The notes beneath the pieces were generated by a model. It saw only the letters and a program-made list of their open reading frames with translations, was not told where the DNA came from and ran no database searches. This document shows, piece after piece, positions 25,145 through 35,137 of a stretch of DNA of 62,301 nt. The stretch is from an uncultured SAR86 cluster bacterium. Lineage in GTDB: Bacteria; Pseudomonadota; Gammaproteobacteria; Magnimaribacterales; D2472. The translations under genes and the position numbers were made by a program. Every line of letters starts with the position of its first letter. Positions within the stretch are counted from its first letter, which is position 1. Location of the stretch: NCBI GenBank assembly GCA_902579825.1, contig CACHII010000006.1, forward strand, positions 1 to 62,301. Reading direction: 5' to 3'.

Positions 25145-26574
25145 ACTATTAAAAACATACATAGCGAAATAAAGATAATAACATAGGAAAATATATATCC
25201 ATATTCATTATAAAAACTTCTAGATTCCCTTAAATTCACATATCCTTCTAAAATTCCTACTTCTCCTTTACTCAAATAATCAACAATTGTTCCTTTATTA
25301 GATATAAATGCAGAATACCCATCATTTGTTGCTCTAATTGTCCATTTATCATTCTCAATGGATCTAATTCTTGCAATTTCTAAGTGATGATGTGGGCCTA
25401 TTGAGCTCCCAAACCATGTATCATTTGAGATATTAATAATTAAATCAGAGCTTTGATTCATTCTTCTAACAGTTCTAGGAAAAGCTATGTCGTAACAAAT
25501 TGGAGTTGCCACACTAATATTGTTATTTATCATGATATTTTTTTGATCATCTTGGCCATGAATTACGTTTGACATAGGTAAATCAAAGAAATCTATTAGT
25601 CCTCTTAAGCTGGAAATAAAAGGAATATACTCTCCAAATGGGACTAAGTGTTTCTTTTTATATAAGGTACTATTATTTGGATTATAGATTACGTTAAATA
25701 ATTTATTATTTTCTACACTCCAAGCTCCTAATAAAATTTTTTCAGAAATATTAGATTTCTTTAAGAAATTATTAAACCTTGTTTTTTGAATTGAATAAGG
25801 TAACTCAGCTTCAGGCAGGACTATTAGCTGGCTTTCTGCGGATGATTCATTAATTAATTCTAATAAATTATTTTCGATTGTCTCATAATATCCTGCCGTA
25901 TATTTTAATAATGGATCTGAAGATGGTTGAATTATTGTTACCAAATAATTGCCCTCTTTTTCTTCTGATTTGTATTGAGGCATTACACATATTAAGCTTA
26001 GTACCAAAACAGCATAAAATGTTTTTTTATTCTTAAACATTAAAATACTTACACACAATAAATATAATAAAAATGAAGCAGAACTGACTCCAAAAATAGG
26101 GTATATATTTTGTGTGATTGTATCTATAAATATATTGCCAGGAATAAGCCAGGGGACTCCATTTAATAAAAAATATCTACTTGTTTCGCTTATTAATAGT
26201 AATGATGAGATTATGAATATTTTTATAAATGTATTGTTAATTTTTACATTCAATAAAAGTTTATTTATAAGGATAAGAGGGGATGTAAATACTAAAGCTA
26301 ATATCATTATTAATAACATATAAATAAATGAAGATAATGCTATAGTTGTTTCTCCATAATAGTAAACACTTACTATTATCCACGACATACCAAATCCCCA
26401 ATGTCCTATTCCCCACAATAATATTCTAAGAAAGCTTGCCTTTTTATGACTTGTTAATTCATTAATTAAATAAATGTACGAGACAAAAATTAAGAACTCA
26501 ATTGAAAAGGGGGCAAATGCAAATATGCCTACTAATCCAAACAAAAGAGGTGTTAATACAGATTTAATAATCAT
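25120..26574 (-). CDS. lnt: Apolipoprotein N-acyltransferase
   Basis: Inner-membrane enzyme that adds the third acyl chain to lipoproteins. About eight hydrophobic N-terminal segments precede a nitrilase-like periplasmic domain with the catalytic triad: Glu in LPEAELPY, Lys in YKKKHLVPFGEYIP and Cys in TPICYDIAFP. A final membrane segment lies at the C-terminus. Length 484 is close to E. coli (512). The start overlaps the corC stop by 4 bases. Several lipoproteins in this window would be its substrates. Confidence 0.95.
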   Translation of the reverse strand: MIIKSVLTPLLFGLVGIFAFAPFSIEFLIFVSYIYLINELTSHKKASFLRILLWGIGHWGFGMSWIIVSVYYYGETTIALSSFIYMLLIMILALVFTSPLILINKLLLNVKINNTFIKIFIISSLLLISETSRYFLLNGVPWLIPGNIFIDTITQNIYPIFGVSSASFLLYLLCVSILMFKNKKTFYAVLVLSLICVMPQYKSEEKEGNYLVTIIQPSSDPLLKYTAGYYETIENNLLELINESSAESQLIVLPEAELPYSIQKTRFNNFLKKSNISEKILLGAWSVENNKLFNVIYNPNNSTLYKKKHLVPFGEYIPFISSLRGLIDFFDLPMSNVIHGQDDQKNIMINNNISVATPICYDIAFPRTVRRMNQSSDLIINISNDTWFGSSIGPHHHLEIARIRSIENDKWTIRATNDGYSAFISNKGTIVDYLSKGEVGILEGYVNLRESRSFYNEYGYIFSYVIIFISLCMFLIVCLRSKKV

Positions 26575-27428
26575 GTATTTGTAGTAACTACAAATTTCTT
26601 TATTCTTCTACCATCTGTGTTGGATACTTTGATGGTTAATTTCTCAATACTGATCTTGTCTTCTATTTCAGGCAACACTCCGAACTTGGAAATAAATAAA
26701 CCTCCTAGAGTTTCAGCATCTATTGTTAGAGGGTCTATTTTTAAATTAAAGAAACTAATAAATTCTTCTAATTCTATTTTTGCATCAACAATAAATTGGG
26801 TATCTGAAATCTTTACAATTTCTTCGTCATCTACATCATGCTCATCTTCAATTTCACCAACAAGCTCCTCCAAAATATCTTCAATGGTTACTAAACCGCT
26901 TATTTCTCCATATTCATCTATAACAACTGCCAAATGAGATCTATCTTGTTTAAACTCTTCCAACAATGAGTCAGCCTTCTTAGTTTCTGGAACAACATTT
27001 GGGTCTCTTAACATTCCTATAATGTCAAAATCTGTTATTCCTTTAAACAGTTTAGGTAGAATGTCTTTTGCAAGTAAAACACCAGCAACATCATTTCTTT
27101 CTTTTCCTAAGACTGGATATCTTGAATGGCCTGATTCTATAATTTTAGTTATTATGTCTGTCGTATTATCGTCAATATCTACTGTTATCATATCAACTTT
27201 AGGTATCATTATTTCTTTAACAGTAATATCGCCTAGTTTTATTGCTTTTCTAGCTATAAATTCTGCTTCTTTATCAATTACGTTTTGATCAACAGCATCT
27301 TTTAAAAAATCAGTTACTTCTGAAACGCTTTGCGTTTTCATGAAAAATGGATTTCTAAAGTATTTTTTTAATTTGCCAAAGATACTCGACGGAGGCTGAC
27401 TTTCATCATTATTTTGCTTTTCGTTCAT
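26571..27428 (-). CDS. corC: CorC/YbeX-type CBS-domain protein
   Basis: A 285-residue protein with two CBS domains (KEIMIPKVDMITV ... GHSRYPV and DPNVVPETKKADSLLEEFKQ ... HLAVVIDEYGEISGLVTIEDILEELVGEI) and a C-terminal CorC_HlyC transporter-associated domain (TLGGLFISKFGVLP). The family is linked to magnesium/cobalt homeostasis and, in the ybeZYX-lnt context, to ribosome maturation. No membrane segments are present. It overlaps ybeY (ATGA) and lnt. Confidence 0.95.
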   Translation of the reverse strand: MNEKQNNDESQPPSSIFGKLKKYFRNPFFMKTQSVSEVTDFLKDAVDQNVIDKEAEFIARKAIKLGDITVKEIMIPKVDMITVDIDDNTTDIITKIIESGHSRYPVLGKERNDVAGVLLAKDILPKLFKGITDFDIIGMLRDPNVVPETKKADSLLEEFKQDRSHLAVVIDEYGEISGLVTIEDILEELVGEIEDEHDVDDEEIVKISDTQFIVDAKIELEEFISFFNLKIDPLTIDAETLGGLFISKFGVLPEIEDKISIEKLTIKVSNTDGRRIKKFVVTTNT

Positions 27429-27874
27429 TTATACGGATTTTTTATATCTAGTTTTTTTAATAAATTAATTTCTTTTAGTTCCATATTATATGCTTCTTTA
27501 TTATGTTCGTGATCATATCCCAATATATGATATACCCCATGAATTAACATGTGAATCATATGATCATCATATTGTTTATTTTGTTCATTAGATTCTCTAG
27601 CAACATAATCACTATTTATAGCTATATCTCCCAAATTACCTGTATGTTCCTTTGAGATATCCTCATTAGGAAATGACAAAACATTGGTAGGTTTATTTAT
27701 ACTTCTGAAGTTTTTGTTTAATTTCTGCATTTCCATATCATCTATTATTTTCAAGTTAATTGAACAATTTGTTATATTTTCCTCTTCGCACAAACAGATA
27801 AAAGCCTTATTTAATTTAATTTTAAGAGCATCTTTAGGAACACAGTTAGAATTAGAAGATATAAATAAATTCAT
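27425..27874 (-). CDS. ybeY: Endoribonuclease YbeY (rRNA maturation)
   Basis: Zinc-dependent endoribonuclease needed for 16S rRNA 3' end maturation and ribosome quality control. The metal-binding motif HGVYHILGYDH is at residues 112-122 (His112, His116, His122). The conserved NVLSFPNE and LGDIAI segments precede it. Length 149, standard. Directly abuts phoH and overlaps corC. Confidence 0.96.
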   Translation of the reverse strand: MNLFISSNSNCVPKDALKIKLNKAFICLCEEENITNCSINLKIIDDMEMQKLNKNFRSINKPTNVLSFPNEDISKEHTGNLGDIAINSDYVARESNEQNKQYDDHMIHMLIHGVYHILGYDHEHNKEAYNMELKEINLLKKLDIKNPYK

Positions 27875-28822
27875 CTAGGACTCAAATCGCTTGTAGGCAT
27901 CAATTATTTTTCTAACTAAAGGATGTCTAACGATATCTTTTGAATCAAAATTAACAACACCAATATCTTCGGTATCATTAATGATGCGAACTGCGTGCGC
28001 TAGACCAGATTCAATATTTTTTGGTAAATCTATTTGTGTTAAGTCACCATTTATCAAAAGGTATGAACCAAAACCCATTCTTGTTAATATCATTTTCATT
28101 TGCTCTTTGGTTGTATTTTGGCTTTCATCTACAATTATGAAAGAATTATTTAATGTTCTTCCTCGCATATATGCAAGCGGAGCTATTTCAACAATACCTT
28201 TTTCTAGATATTTTTCAGTTCTCTCTATTCCAAGCATTTCATATAAGGCGTCATAAAGAGGGCGTAAGTACGGATCTACTTTTTGAGCTAAATCCCCAGG
28301 AAGAAAACCTAATTTTTCTCCAGCCTCTACAGCAGGTCTCATTAGAATAATCCTATCAACCTTTTCTTTTAACAATGCATCTACAGCCGAGGCCACCGCT
28401 AGATATGTTTTACCAGTTCCTGCAGGCCCAATTCCAAAATTTATATCATTTTGGTTAATGCTTTCAATATAGCTTCTTTGGTTATTTCCTCTCGGAACAA
28501 TGCTTTTTTTTGGTGTTTTAATCTTTATTTCTTTTTCCATTGTTTTTAACTCAGAATCTTTTATACATAGATAAAGAGTTTCTTTAGTGATTTCAACTCC
28601 TTGACCCGCAGCTTCATAGAGTCGTTTTAGTGCTTCTGCCGATAGTCCAACATTTTTTTTAGAGCCTTTTATCTTAAGATTATTGCCATTTTGAAAAATT
28701 TTTACATTAAAAGTTTTCTCAATAAACTTAAGATTTTCATTGAGCTCACCAACAAACCTTATCATTGTGTTGGCATCGGATGGTAGTAGTTTAAGATTAG
28801 TTAAAGCAGAATCTTTTGACAT
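27875..28822 (-). CDS. ybeZ: PhoH-family ATPase (YbeZ)
   Basis: PhoH-like NTPase, partner of YbeY. Walker A GPAGTGKTYLA lies about residues 137-147, with RPAVEAGEKLGFLPGDL, FIIVDESQNTTKEQMKM (Walker B) and GDLTQIDLP, all diagnostic for the PhoH family. An N-terminal KH-like region precedes. I take the ATG at 28822, which overlaps the miaB TGA; a TTG one codon earlier is also in frame. RNA helicase activity is a family inference. Confidence 0.95.
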   Translation of the reverse strand: MSKDSALTNLKLLPSDANTMIRFVGELNENLKFIEKTFNVKIFQNGNNLKIKGSKKNVGLSAEALKRLYEAAGQGVEITKETLYLCIKDSELKTMEKEIKIKTPKKSIVPRGNNQRSYIESINQNDINFGIGPAGTGKTYLAVASAVDALLKEKVDRIILMRPAVEAGEKLGFLPGDLAQKVDPYLRPLYDALYEMLGIERTEKYLEKGIVEIAPLAYMRGRTLNNSFIIVDESQNTTKEQMKMILTRMGFGSYLLINGDLTQIDLPKNIESGLAHAVRIINDTEDIGVVNFDSKDIVRHPLVRKIIDAYKRFES

Positions 28823-30147
28823 CAATTTTGTAAATTTCCTCTCAAACAGTTCGGAAGTGCTTCATTAATTTTAATATTAATTAATTGTCCAACTAAATCA
28901 ATATTATTTGATGGAAAGTTTACAACTCTGTTACAAATCGTTCTCCCCTGAAGCTGTCCTGGATCTCTTTTAGATTGGCCATATATTAAACAGTTCTGAA
29001 TAGTACCAACTTTTTTTCTGCTATATCCAAACGAAAGCTGACTAAGCCTGTTTTGAAGAATGCTTAATCTTTCCTTTTTTTCTTCATTAGAAACATCATC
29101 AGGCATATCTGATGCTGTAGTATTGGGTCTCGGACTATATATAAAACTAAATGATTCATCAAATCTTACTTCGTTGATAACATCCATTGTTCCCATAAAA
29201 TCATCTTTAGTTTCTCCAGGAAAGCCAACAATAAAATCAGAGGAAAAGCTCATGTCAGGTCTAACGTTTCTTATTCTTTGAACTAAATCAAGATATTTCT
29301 CAACGTTATATCTCCTTCTCATCAATTTCAATATTCTGTCTGATCCGCTTTGTACTGGAAGGTGAACATGGCTAACAAGTTCTGGGACAGAATCATATAT
29401 CTCAACCAAGTCATCTTTAAATTCATGCGGATGGCTTGTTGTATATCTAATCCTTTCAATATTTTCAATCTTTGAGGTCAGCTCAATCAACTTTGCAAGA
29501 GATGACTTTTCTCCCTTGTAAGTACCTTTAAAATTATTTACATTTTGTCCCAAAAGATGAATCTCTTTAGTTCCTTTATCAGCAAGGGCAGAAATTTCAT
29601 TAATAATATCCTCAATTGTCCTTGATACTTCATGTCCTCTTGTTTTAGGAACTACACAGAAAGAACAATACTTATTGCAGCCTTCAATAATTGAAACAAA
29701 AGCAGAAGGCTCTCCTGTTCCATGAACTGATAAATGATTAAATTTTTCTAGCTTTGGAAAAGATATATCAATTTGGTTAATATCGGTTTTTGATTTTTCA
29801 TTATATAGATCTGGTAATTTATGAAGCGTCTGCGGACCAAATACAATATCAACTGCTGGTGCTCTTTTTATAATATTTTCGCCTTCCTGAGATGCAACAC
29901 ATCCACCAATTGCAATTTTTAAGTTAGGATTTTTTTCTTTAATTTTTCTCCATCTTCCGATTTGATGAAACACCTTTTCTTGAGCTTTTTCTCTTATAGA
30001 GCAAGTATTCAATATTAAAAGATCTGCTTCCTCTTCAGTTTCTGCTAACTCAAAACTCTCTTTCTCTTCTAACAGATCAAACATCTTTGCAGAATCATAT
30101 TCATTCATCTGGCAACCATGTGTTTTTATAAATAATTTTTTTGTCAT
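28822..30147 (-). CDS. miaB: tRNA-2-methylthio-N6-isopentenyladenosine synthase
   Basis: Radical-SAM methylthiotransferase that modifies A37 of tRNAs reading UNN codons. The N-terminal cluster cysteines are in [19 protein letters not shown] and GGCVAS. The radical-SAM motif [17 protein letters not shown] binds the second [4Fe-4S] cluster, and a C-terminal TRAM domain follows. Length 441. It heads the miaB-ybeZ-ybeY-corC-lnt operon and is divergent from the DUF1820 gene. Confidence 0.97.
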   Translation of the reverse strand: MTKKLFIKTHGCQMNEYDSAKMFDLLEEKESFELAETEEEADLLILNTCSIREKAQEKVFHQIGRWRKIKEKNPNLKIAIGGCVASQEGENIIKRAPAVDIVFGPQTLHKLPDLYNEKSKTDINQIDISFPKLEKFNHLSVHGTGEPSAFVSIIEGCNKYCSFCVVPKTRGHEVSRTIEDIINEISALADKGTKEIHLLGQNVNNFKGTYKGEKSSLAKLIELTSKIENIERIRYTTSHPHEFKDDLVEIYDSVPELVSHVHLPVQSGSDRILKLMRRRYNVEKYLDLVQRIRNVRPDMSFSSDFIVGFPGETKDDFMGTMDVINEVRFDESFSFIYSPRPNTTASDMPDDVSNEEKKERLSILQNRLSQLSFGYSRKKVGTIQNCLIYGQSKRDPGQLQGRTICNRVVNFPSNNIDLVGQLINIKINEALPNCLRGNLQN

Positions 30148-30206
30148 TTTAAATAGTCTATCAATAACTTTAATTATTAAAATTAATTCCCATATAATTA
30201 AGTATC

Positions 30207-30533
30207 ATGAAAACAAAAAGCGTTTACAAGATAATTTTTATCCAGCTTGGTGAAATCTATGAGGTATTTGCCAAACAAATTTACCAAAGTGACATGTACG
30301 GTTTCATCGAGGTTGAAGAGTATATCTTCAATAAAGATAAACAGCTAGTAGTTGACCCAAGCTCAGAAAAGCTTAAAAATGAATTTGCAAAAGTTGATAG
30401 AAGTTACATCCCTATAAATTCAATTATTAGAATAGATGAAGTAAATGAAACTGGTGAGGCAAAAATCAAAGAGAATAAAGGCCAGGTTAGACCTTTCCCG
30501 CTAAATATTCAGCCATCAAATTCAAAGGAATAG
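30207..30533 (+). CDS. DUF1820 family protein
   Basis: A 108-residue soluble protein beginning MKTKSVYKIIFIQLGEIYEVFAKQ, with GFIEVEEYIF and YIPINSIIRIDEV. This matches the DUF1820 family of gammaproteobacteria, which is often found near miaB or tRNA genes and has no known function. It stands alone between the divergent miaB and the convergent orn, ending 1 base from orn. Confidence 0.8.
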   Translation: MKTKSVYKIIFIQLGEIYEVFAKQIYQSDMYGFIEVEEYIFNKDKQLVVDPSSEKLKNEFAKVDRSYIPINSIIRIDEVNETGEAKIKENKGQVRPFPLNIQPSNSKE

Positions 30534-30534
30534 C

Positions 30535-31083
30535 CTATTCAGGCAAAAACAATTTCTTATAAAACCTGAGCTCTTCAACAGATTCTTTAATGTCACCCAG
30601 GGCTCTATGAGAACCTTTTTTTTCATAAACCTGAGCTTCATTCATCCAGCGGACAGCTACCTCTTTAAAGGATGAAACATCTATATGTCTATAATTGAAA
30701 TAAGATTCCAATCTTGGCATATATTTTGATAAAAAAAGTCTGTCATGCGACACAGTATTCCCACACATAGGAGAAGTATTCTCTCCGACGTATTTTGAAA
30801 CAAAATTTAATGTTTCAATTTCTGCCACTTGTTCAGTAATATTGCTATTACTTACCTCCTCTGTTAAACCAGATAATCCATGTTGATTGGTATTCCACTC
30901 ATCCATTGCATCAAGAATTTCTTTCGGTTGTGAGATTATTAAATTAGGTCCCTCAGCTAGTATATTTAGATCAGAATCAGTAACTAAGGTTGCAATTTCA
31001 ATTATTTTTTCTTTATCTGGATTCAGTCCTGTCATCTCAAGATCTATCCAGATAAGGTTATCTCGTGATTGTAATATCTTCAT
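30535..31083 (-). CDS. orn: Oligoribonuclease
   Basis: 3'-5' exoribonuclease of the DEDDh family that degrades di- to pentanucleotides, including pGpG. Exo I is WIDLEMTGLNP near residue 13; NTVSHDRLFLSKYMP carries the next aspartate; SHRALGDIKESVEELRFY holds the DEDDh histidine and aspartate. Length 182, same as E. coli. It is divergent from rsgA, the usual arrangement. Confidence 0.97.
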   Translation of the reverse strand: MKILQSRDNLIWIDLEMTGLNPDKEKIIEIATLVTDSDLNILAEGPNLIISQPKEILDAMDEWNTNQHGLSGLTEEVSNSNITEQVAEIETLNFVSKYVGENTSPMCGNTVSHDRLFLSKYMPRLESYFNYRHIDVSSFKEVAVRWMNEAQVYEKKGSHRALGDIKESVEELRFYKKLFLPE

Positions 31084-31124
31084 ATCTTTTTATAATCGCC
31101 TGTTTAGTGTATTTTGTGCTTATT

Positions 31125-31982
31125 ATGAAAAAAGTTCAATCCGGGCAAGTGATAGAGTTTTACTCTAATAGCTGCCTTGTAAAGACAAATTTTGGAGATT
31201 TTAGCTGTTTGGCAATAAAAAATGTTGTTGTTGGAGACTATGTTGAGCTTGAAATTATTCAAGATAGTAAACAGCTTCAAGGCAAAATTACGAACATAAA
31301 AAATAGGTCATCTAAACTATCTAAATTTGAAAGAAATAAAGAGAAACTCTTTGCTTCTAATGTAAGTCATGTTGGGATATTGGTAACACCTTCACCAAAA
31401 ACATCTACAGAATTTATAGATAAATGGATTTTGAAATCAAGATTATCTAATATAATTCCTTTTATAATAAATAATAAAATAGATGCTAAATCTGATGAAT
31501 CTTATGAGAAAAAGTTAGATATTTATAAGAATCTAAATATAGAAACAATTAATTGCTCGGCTAAGTATGAGCAAAATCTTGATCAACTTATCAGCTTTAT
31601 AAAGAATAAAAGCATTCTTTTTGTAGGAAATTCAGGTGCAGGAAAATCAACGCTTACATCAAAACTCATTGGAAAAGATTTAAAAACTGCCGCTTTATCT
31701 AATGACCAAGGTGTTCACACAACTTCAATATCATCTTTATATGAACTTGAAAATAATACAAAAATTATTGATTCTCCTGGCATGAGAGATATTGAAATTT
31801 ACAGTTATGATTCAAATCAAATAATTCTTGGTTTTAAAGAAATTCTTGAGGCATCTAGGCATTGTAAATTTAATGATTGCAATCATATTAATAATAATGG
31901 TTGCAATGTGATTAAATGCTTATCAAATGATGAAATTAATCAAAGCAGATACAATAACTTTATTAGTTTTCGAGATTGTTAA
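31125..31982 (+). CDS. rsgA: Ribosome small subunit-dependent GTPase A
   Basis: Circularly permuted GTPase acting in late 30S maturation. About 285 residues from the ATG at 31125 (MKKVQSGQVIEFYSN); the longer frame from 31065 starts inside orn and adds a spurious hydrophobic stretch. An OB-fold comes first, then the permuted G motifs: NNKIDAK (G4), FVGNSGAGKSTL (G1), GVHTTS (G2) and DSPGMRD (G3). The zinc-binding C-terminus has CKFNDCNHINNNGCNV. Confidence 0.95.
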   Translation: MKKVQSGQVIEFYSNSCLVKTNFGDFSCLAIKNVVVGDYVELEIIQDSKQLQGKITNIKNRSSKLSKFERNKEKLFASNVSHVGILVTPSPKTSTEFIDKWILKSRLSNIIPFIINNKIDAKSDESYEKKLDIYKNLNIETINCSAKYEQNLDQLISFIKNKSILFVGNSGAGKSTLTSKLIGKDLKTAALSNDQGVHTTSISSLYELENNTKIIDSPGMRDIEIYSYDSNQIILGFKEILEASRHCKFNDCNHINNNGCNVIKCLSNDEINQSRYNNFISFRDC

Positions 31983-31985
31983 CTT

Positions 31986-32726
31986 ATGAATAAAAAAACA
32001 CATTTTGGTTACAAAGAGGTTAATGAGTCCGACAAAAGCAAATATGTTGGTGAAGTATTTACATCTGTAGCTGAAAACTATGATGCAATGAACGATGCTA
32101 TGTCGTTTGGCATGCATAGATTATGGAAAAAGATTTTAGTTGAATTAGCAGGCATAAACTCAAAAGACTATATTTTAGATATAGCAAGCGGCACAGGTGA
32201 CATTTCGAAATTAATTTCAAGAGAATATCCTGAAACAAGTATCTTTATGAGTGACATTAATTATGAAATGTTAAATCAAGGAAGGAATAGAGCTATTGAT
32301 GAGAGTTTTAATCAGAACTGTTGCTTTTGTCAGTTAAGTGGAGAAGTGCTTCCTTTTAAAAGTAATACATTCGACATAATTACGGTTGGTTTTGGTCTAA
32401 GAAACTTTACAGATAAAGAACAAGGCTTGTCTGAAATGAAAAGATGTCTAAAAAAGCATGGCAAATTATTAGTCCTAGAATTTTCAAAGCCTATTAATCC
32501 GCTCTTTTCAAAGATTTATGACTGGTACTCATTCAACATTCTTCCAAAAATGGGTTCAATGCTTGCGAATGACTCCGAAAGTTATCAATATCTAGCAGAA
32601 TCAATAAGAATGCATCCTAATCAAGAACTGCTCAAAGAAATGGTCATAAATTCAGGGTTTAAAGACTGCAAATTTTATAATATGTTAAATGGAGTTGTTG
32701 CAATTCATATTGGATACAATGATTAA
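31986..32726 (+). CDS. ubiE: Ubiquinone/menaquinone C-methyltransferase
   Basis: SAM-dependent C-methyltransferase of quinone biosynthesis. Signature segments are VAENYDAMNDAMSFGMHRLWK, the SAM-binding LDIASGTGDISK and VGFGLRNFTDKEQGLSEM. Length 246 is usual. First gene of ubiE-ubiJ-ubiB-tatABC, preceded by rsgA with a 3-base gap. Confidence 0.97.
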   Translation: MNKKTHFGYKEVNESDKSKYVGEVFTSVAENYDAMNDAMSFGMHRLWKKILVELAGINSKDYILDIASGTGDISKLISREYPETSIFMSDINYEMLNQGRNRAIDESFNQNCCFCQLSGEVLPFKSNTFDIITVGFGLRNFTDKEQGLSEMKRCLKKHGKLLVLEFSKPINPLFSKIYDWYSFNILPKMGSMLANDSESYQYLAESIRMHPNQELLKEMVINSGFKDCKFYNMLNGVVAIHIGYND

Positions 32727-33213
32727 ATTCAAGAAATCTTTATCAAAAATTATCAGCGATTTAGAAGAATCATCACCGAGATTAAAAAATTCACTTTTAG
32801 AAATATCTCCAGTTAATTTTTGTATAAACATTAAAAATCATCAAAATATTTATATCGTTATTGATACAGATAATTCAAATGTATCATTTGAAGAAATAGA
32901 GCATCAATTTGAAATAAACGGGTCTTTGTTTGAATTACTTAAAGTAATGATTACAAAAAAAATGGATAAAAATATTATAAAAGGCGACGTTGAGCTGGCT
33001 ATAACTTTTTTTAATATTATTTTTAATTCAAATATAGATCTAATTTATTTGATTGATAAATATTTTGGTAGCTTGCCAGCCGTATTTACTTTGGCTGTGA
33101 CAAAAAAACTTTTTAATACTTCAGAAGTTTATGATGATATTAAATATAGAAATATAAGAAAGCGCCTAAGAGACATTTCAATTAGATTGGATAGGTTAGA
33201 GGTAATTAAATAA
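32719..33213 (+). CDS. ubiJ: Ubiquinone biosynthesis accessory factor UbiJ (SCP2-like)
   Basis: A 164-residue protein from the ATG at 32719, which overlaps the ubiE stop by 8 bases; a frame from 32689 would extend further into ubiE. Position between ubiE and ubiB, an SCP2-like beta-rich N-terminal half (INIKNHQNIYIVIDTDNSN, INGSLFELLKVMI) and a C-terminal helix (RLRDISIRLDRLEVI) match UbiJ, the lipid-binding scaffold of the Ubi metabolon. It is shorter than E. coli UbiJ (201) and the sequence is divergent; the call leans on synteny. Confidence 0.82.
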   Translation: MIKFKKSLSKIISDLEESSPRLKNSLLEISPVNFCINIKNHQNIYIVIDTDNSNVSFEEIEHQFEINGSLFELLKVMITKKMDKNIIKGDVELAITFFNIIFNSNIDLIYLIDKYFGSLPAVFTLAVTKKLFNTSEVYDDIKYRNIRKRLRDISIRLDRLEVIK

Positions 33214-33215
33214 AG

Positions 33216-34697
33216 ATGAATATTGTTATTGTTTTATATGAATTAATTAGGATTTCAATTATTGGGATTCAAAAAGGAGTTTTTTATAAACCAAATGGCA
33301 AGAAACTAGCATCCTATTTAGAATCACTTGGTCCAATATTTACAAAATTTGGTCAATTATTGTCTACTCGAACCGATATCTTAGATTTGGCTACTGCAAA
33401 AGAATTGGAATCCCTAACAGACAGCTGTAAACCATTTGATGTTTCAACTTTCAAAAAAATTGTTGAATCTGAACTTGGAGATAGCATAAATAATATTTTT
33501 GAAACATTTGATGAAATTCCTATGGCAGCAGCTTCATTGGCTCAAGTTCACTCTGCAACCCTCAAAAATGGTAATGAAGTAGTTATTAAGGTTTTAAGAC
33601 CAAATATTGAAAAGAGGGTTAAAAGAAATCTCAGGCTGCTTAAATCAGCAGCAAAAATTTTCACGTATGTCTATAAAGACAGCTACAGACTAAAACCAAA
33701 TGAAGTGGTCAGAGATTATGAATCAACCATACTTAAAGAGCTTGATTTAAAGCTTGAAGCATCAAATACAAACCTAACAAGAAAAAATTTTCTAGGCTCC
33801 AAAGAGTTATATATACCTGAAGTATATTGGGATCTAACTACTTCAAAAGTGATGGTACTAGAAAAAATAGATGGTATACCTTGCACCGATATTGCTGAAA
33901 TAGATAAGTACGAAATTAATAAAAAAGAACTTGCTGAAAACGGTGTAATGATATTCCTTAATCAGGTTTTTAGAGATAATTTTTTTCATGCCGATATGCA
34001 TCCTGGAAACATTTTTGTATCAAAAAAAGATCCTAAAAATCCAGGTTATATAGCTATTGACTGTGCAATAACTGGATCATTATCAAATGATGAGCGATAT
34101 ATTCTGGCTAGGATGCTTCAATCTGTTTTGAAACAAAATTACAAATCTCTCGCTAGTTTGTTTATTTCTTCGGGGTGGGTAAACTCTGACACTAACAATA
34201 TCGAATTGGAAAATACTCTAAGAGCTTGCTGTGAGCCTATCTTTGAAAAACCTTTGTCTGAAATTGAATTTGGAAAACTGCTTTTATATTTATTTCAAAG
34301 CACAAGACAATACGGCTTATCTTTGCAAACTTCTTTAGTGCTGCTTCAAAAAACACTTATTCATATTGAAGGGATGGGCAGACAAATTTATCCAGAGCTT
34401 GATTTTTGGGGTATAGCAGAGCCTTATCTTGATAGTTGGCTTACTAATCAGTTTAGTCCACTAAAGCTTAAAGATTACTTGATTGAAAATAAAGAAGATA
34501 TCTTATTTAAGGCTTCTGGAATGCCTGTTATGGTATATGAAGCTTTTGACGAGCTTAAGAATTATTCGAAAACTAAAAAATCAAATGATGAAAAAATCAA
34601 AAACTTAGAACTTCAACTGTCAAAACAAAAAAATCTAATCCGCTTAACTGGTATTGGTATAATAGTTACAATTGTTTTATTGCTAATAGTTACTTAG
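33216..34697 (+). CDS. ubiB: Ubiquinone biosynthesis ATPase/kinase-like protein UbiB
   Basis: Atypical ADCK/ABC1-family kinase-like protein required for ubiquinone synthesis. The KxGQ motif is KFGQLLSTRTDIL near residue 47. The alanine-rich loop is AAASLAQVHSA, the invariant lysine is in VVIKVLRP, and the metal site follows HADMHPGN and AIDCAITG. A transmembrane helix (IGIIVTIVLLLIVT) anchors the C-terminus. Length 493. Operon with ubiE, ubiJ and tatABC. Confidence 0.96.
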   Translation: MNIVIVLYELIRISIIGIQKGVFYKPNGKKLASYLESLGPIFTKFGQLLSTRTDILDLATAKELESLTDSCKPFDVSTFKKIVESELGDSINNIFETFDEIPMAAASLAQVHSATLKNGNEVVIKVLRPNIEKRVKRNLRLLKSAAKIFTYVYKDSYRLKPNEVVRDYESTILKELDLKLEASNTNLTRKNFLGSKELYIPEVYWDLTTSKVMVLEKIDGIPCTDIAEIDKYEINKKELAENGVMIFLNQVFRDNFFHADMHPGNIFVSKKDPKNPGYIAIDCAITGSLSNDERYILARMLQSVLKQNYKSLASLFISSGWVNSDTNNIELENTLRACCEPIFEKPLSEIEFGKLLLYLFQSTRQYGLSLQTSLVLLQKTLIHIEGMGRQIYPELDFWGIAEPYLDSWLTNQFSPLKLKDYLIENKEDILFKASGMPVMVYEAFDELKNYSKTKKSNDEKIKNLELQLSKQKNLIRLTGIGIIVTIVLLLIVT

Positions 34698-34706
34698 GAG
34701 TAATGT

Positions 34707-34886
34707 ATGGGATTTGGATGGCAAGAATTATTGATTATTTTAGTTATAGTAGGATTAATCTTTGGTACAAGTAAATTGAGAAATATGGGCTCTGATCTTG
34801 GTGGAGCAGTGAAGGGCTTTAAAAAAGGCCTCAAAGAAGATGAATCCTCAGCTGAAGAAGAAGTTAATCAAGAAAAAGAAGATTAA
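34707..34886 (+). CDS. tatA: Twin-arginine translocase subunit TatA
   Basis: A 59-residue single-span protein: [20 protein letters not shown], then the amphipathic helix with the conserved [21 protein letters not shown] and an acidic tail. It forms the Tat pore with TatB/TatC. The start at 34707 is preceded by TTAGGAG, and an ATG 4 bases earlier is out of frame. The gene is very short but clearly intact. Confidence 0.93.
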   Translation: MGFGWQELLIILVIVGLIFGTSKLRNMGSDLGGAVKGFKKGLKEDESSAEEEVNQEKED

Positions 34887-34888
34887 AA

Positions 34889-35137
34889 TTGTTTCAAATT
34901 GGTTTTCTTGAAATTCTAATTATCTTGATATTGGGGCTATTTATTATTGGCCCCAAGAGGCTTCCTGTGGTTGTAAAAAATGTACTCAAGTTATACAGAA
35001 GAATGCAAAATAAGTTCAGTAACTTTAGGAAAGAGTTTGAAGAAGAAATTGGTTCTGAGGAAATTAATAAAGATGTTTTTAATGAACTCAGAATGGAGGA
35101 GTTAAAAGAGGAAGACAAATCAAACAATAATGACTGA
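34889..35137 (+). CDS. tatB: Twin-arginine translocase subunit TatB
   Basis: An 82-residue TatB. N-terminal membrane segment MFQIGFLEILIILILGLFII, the GPKRLPVVVKN hinge (P and glutamate-like positions of the family), then an amphipathic helix and an acidic tail. The start is TTG at 34889, 2 bases after the tatA stop. The stop overlaps tatC by 8 bases. Shorter than E. coli TatB (171). Confidence 0.92.
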   Translation: MFQIGFLEILIILILGLFIIGPKRLPVVVKNVLKLYRRMQNKFSNFRKEFEEEIGSEEINKDVFNELRMEELKEEDKSNNND

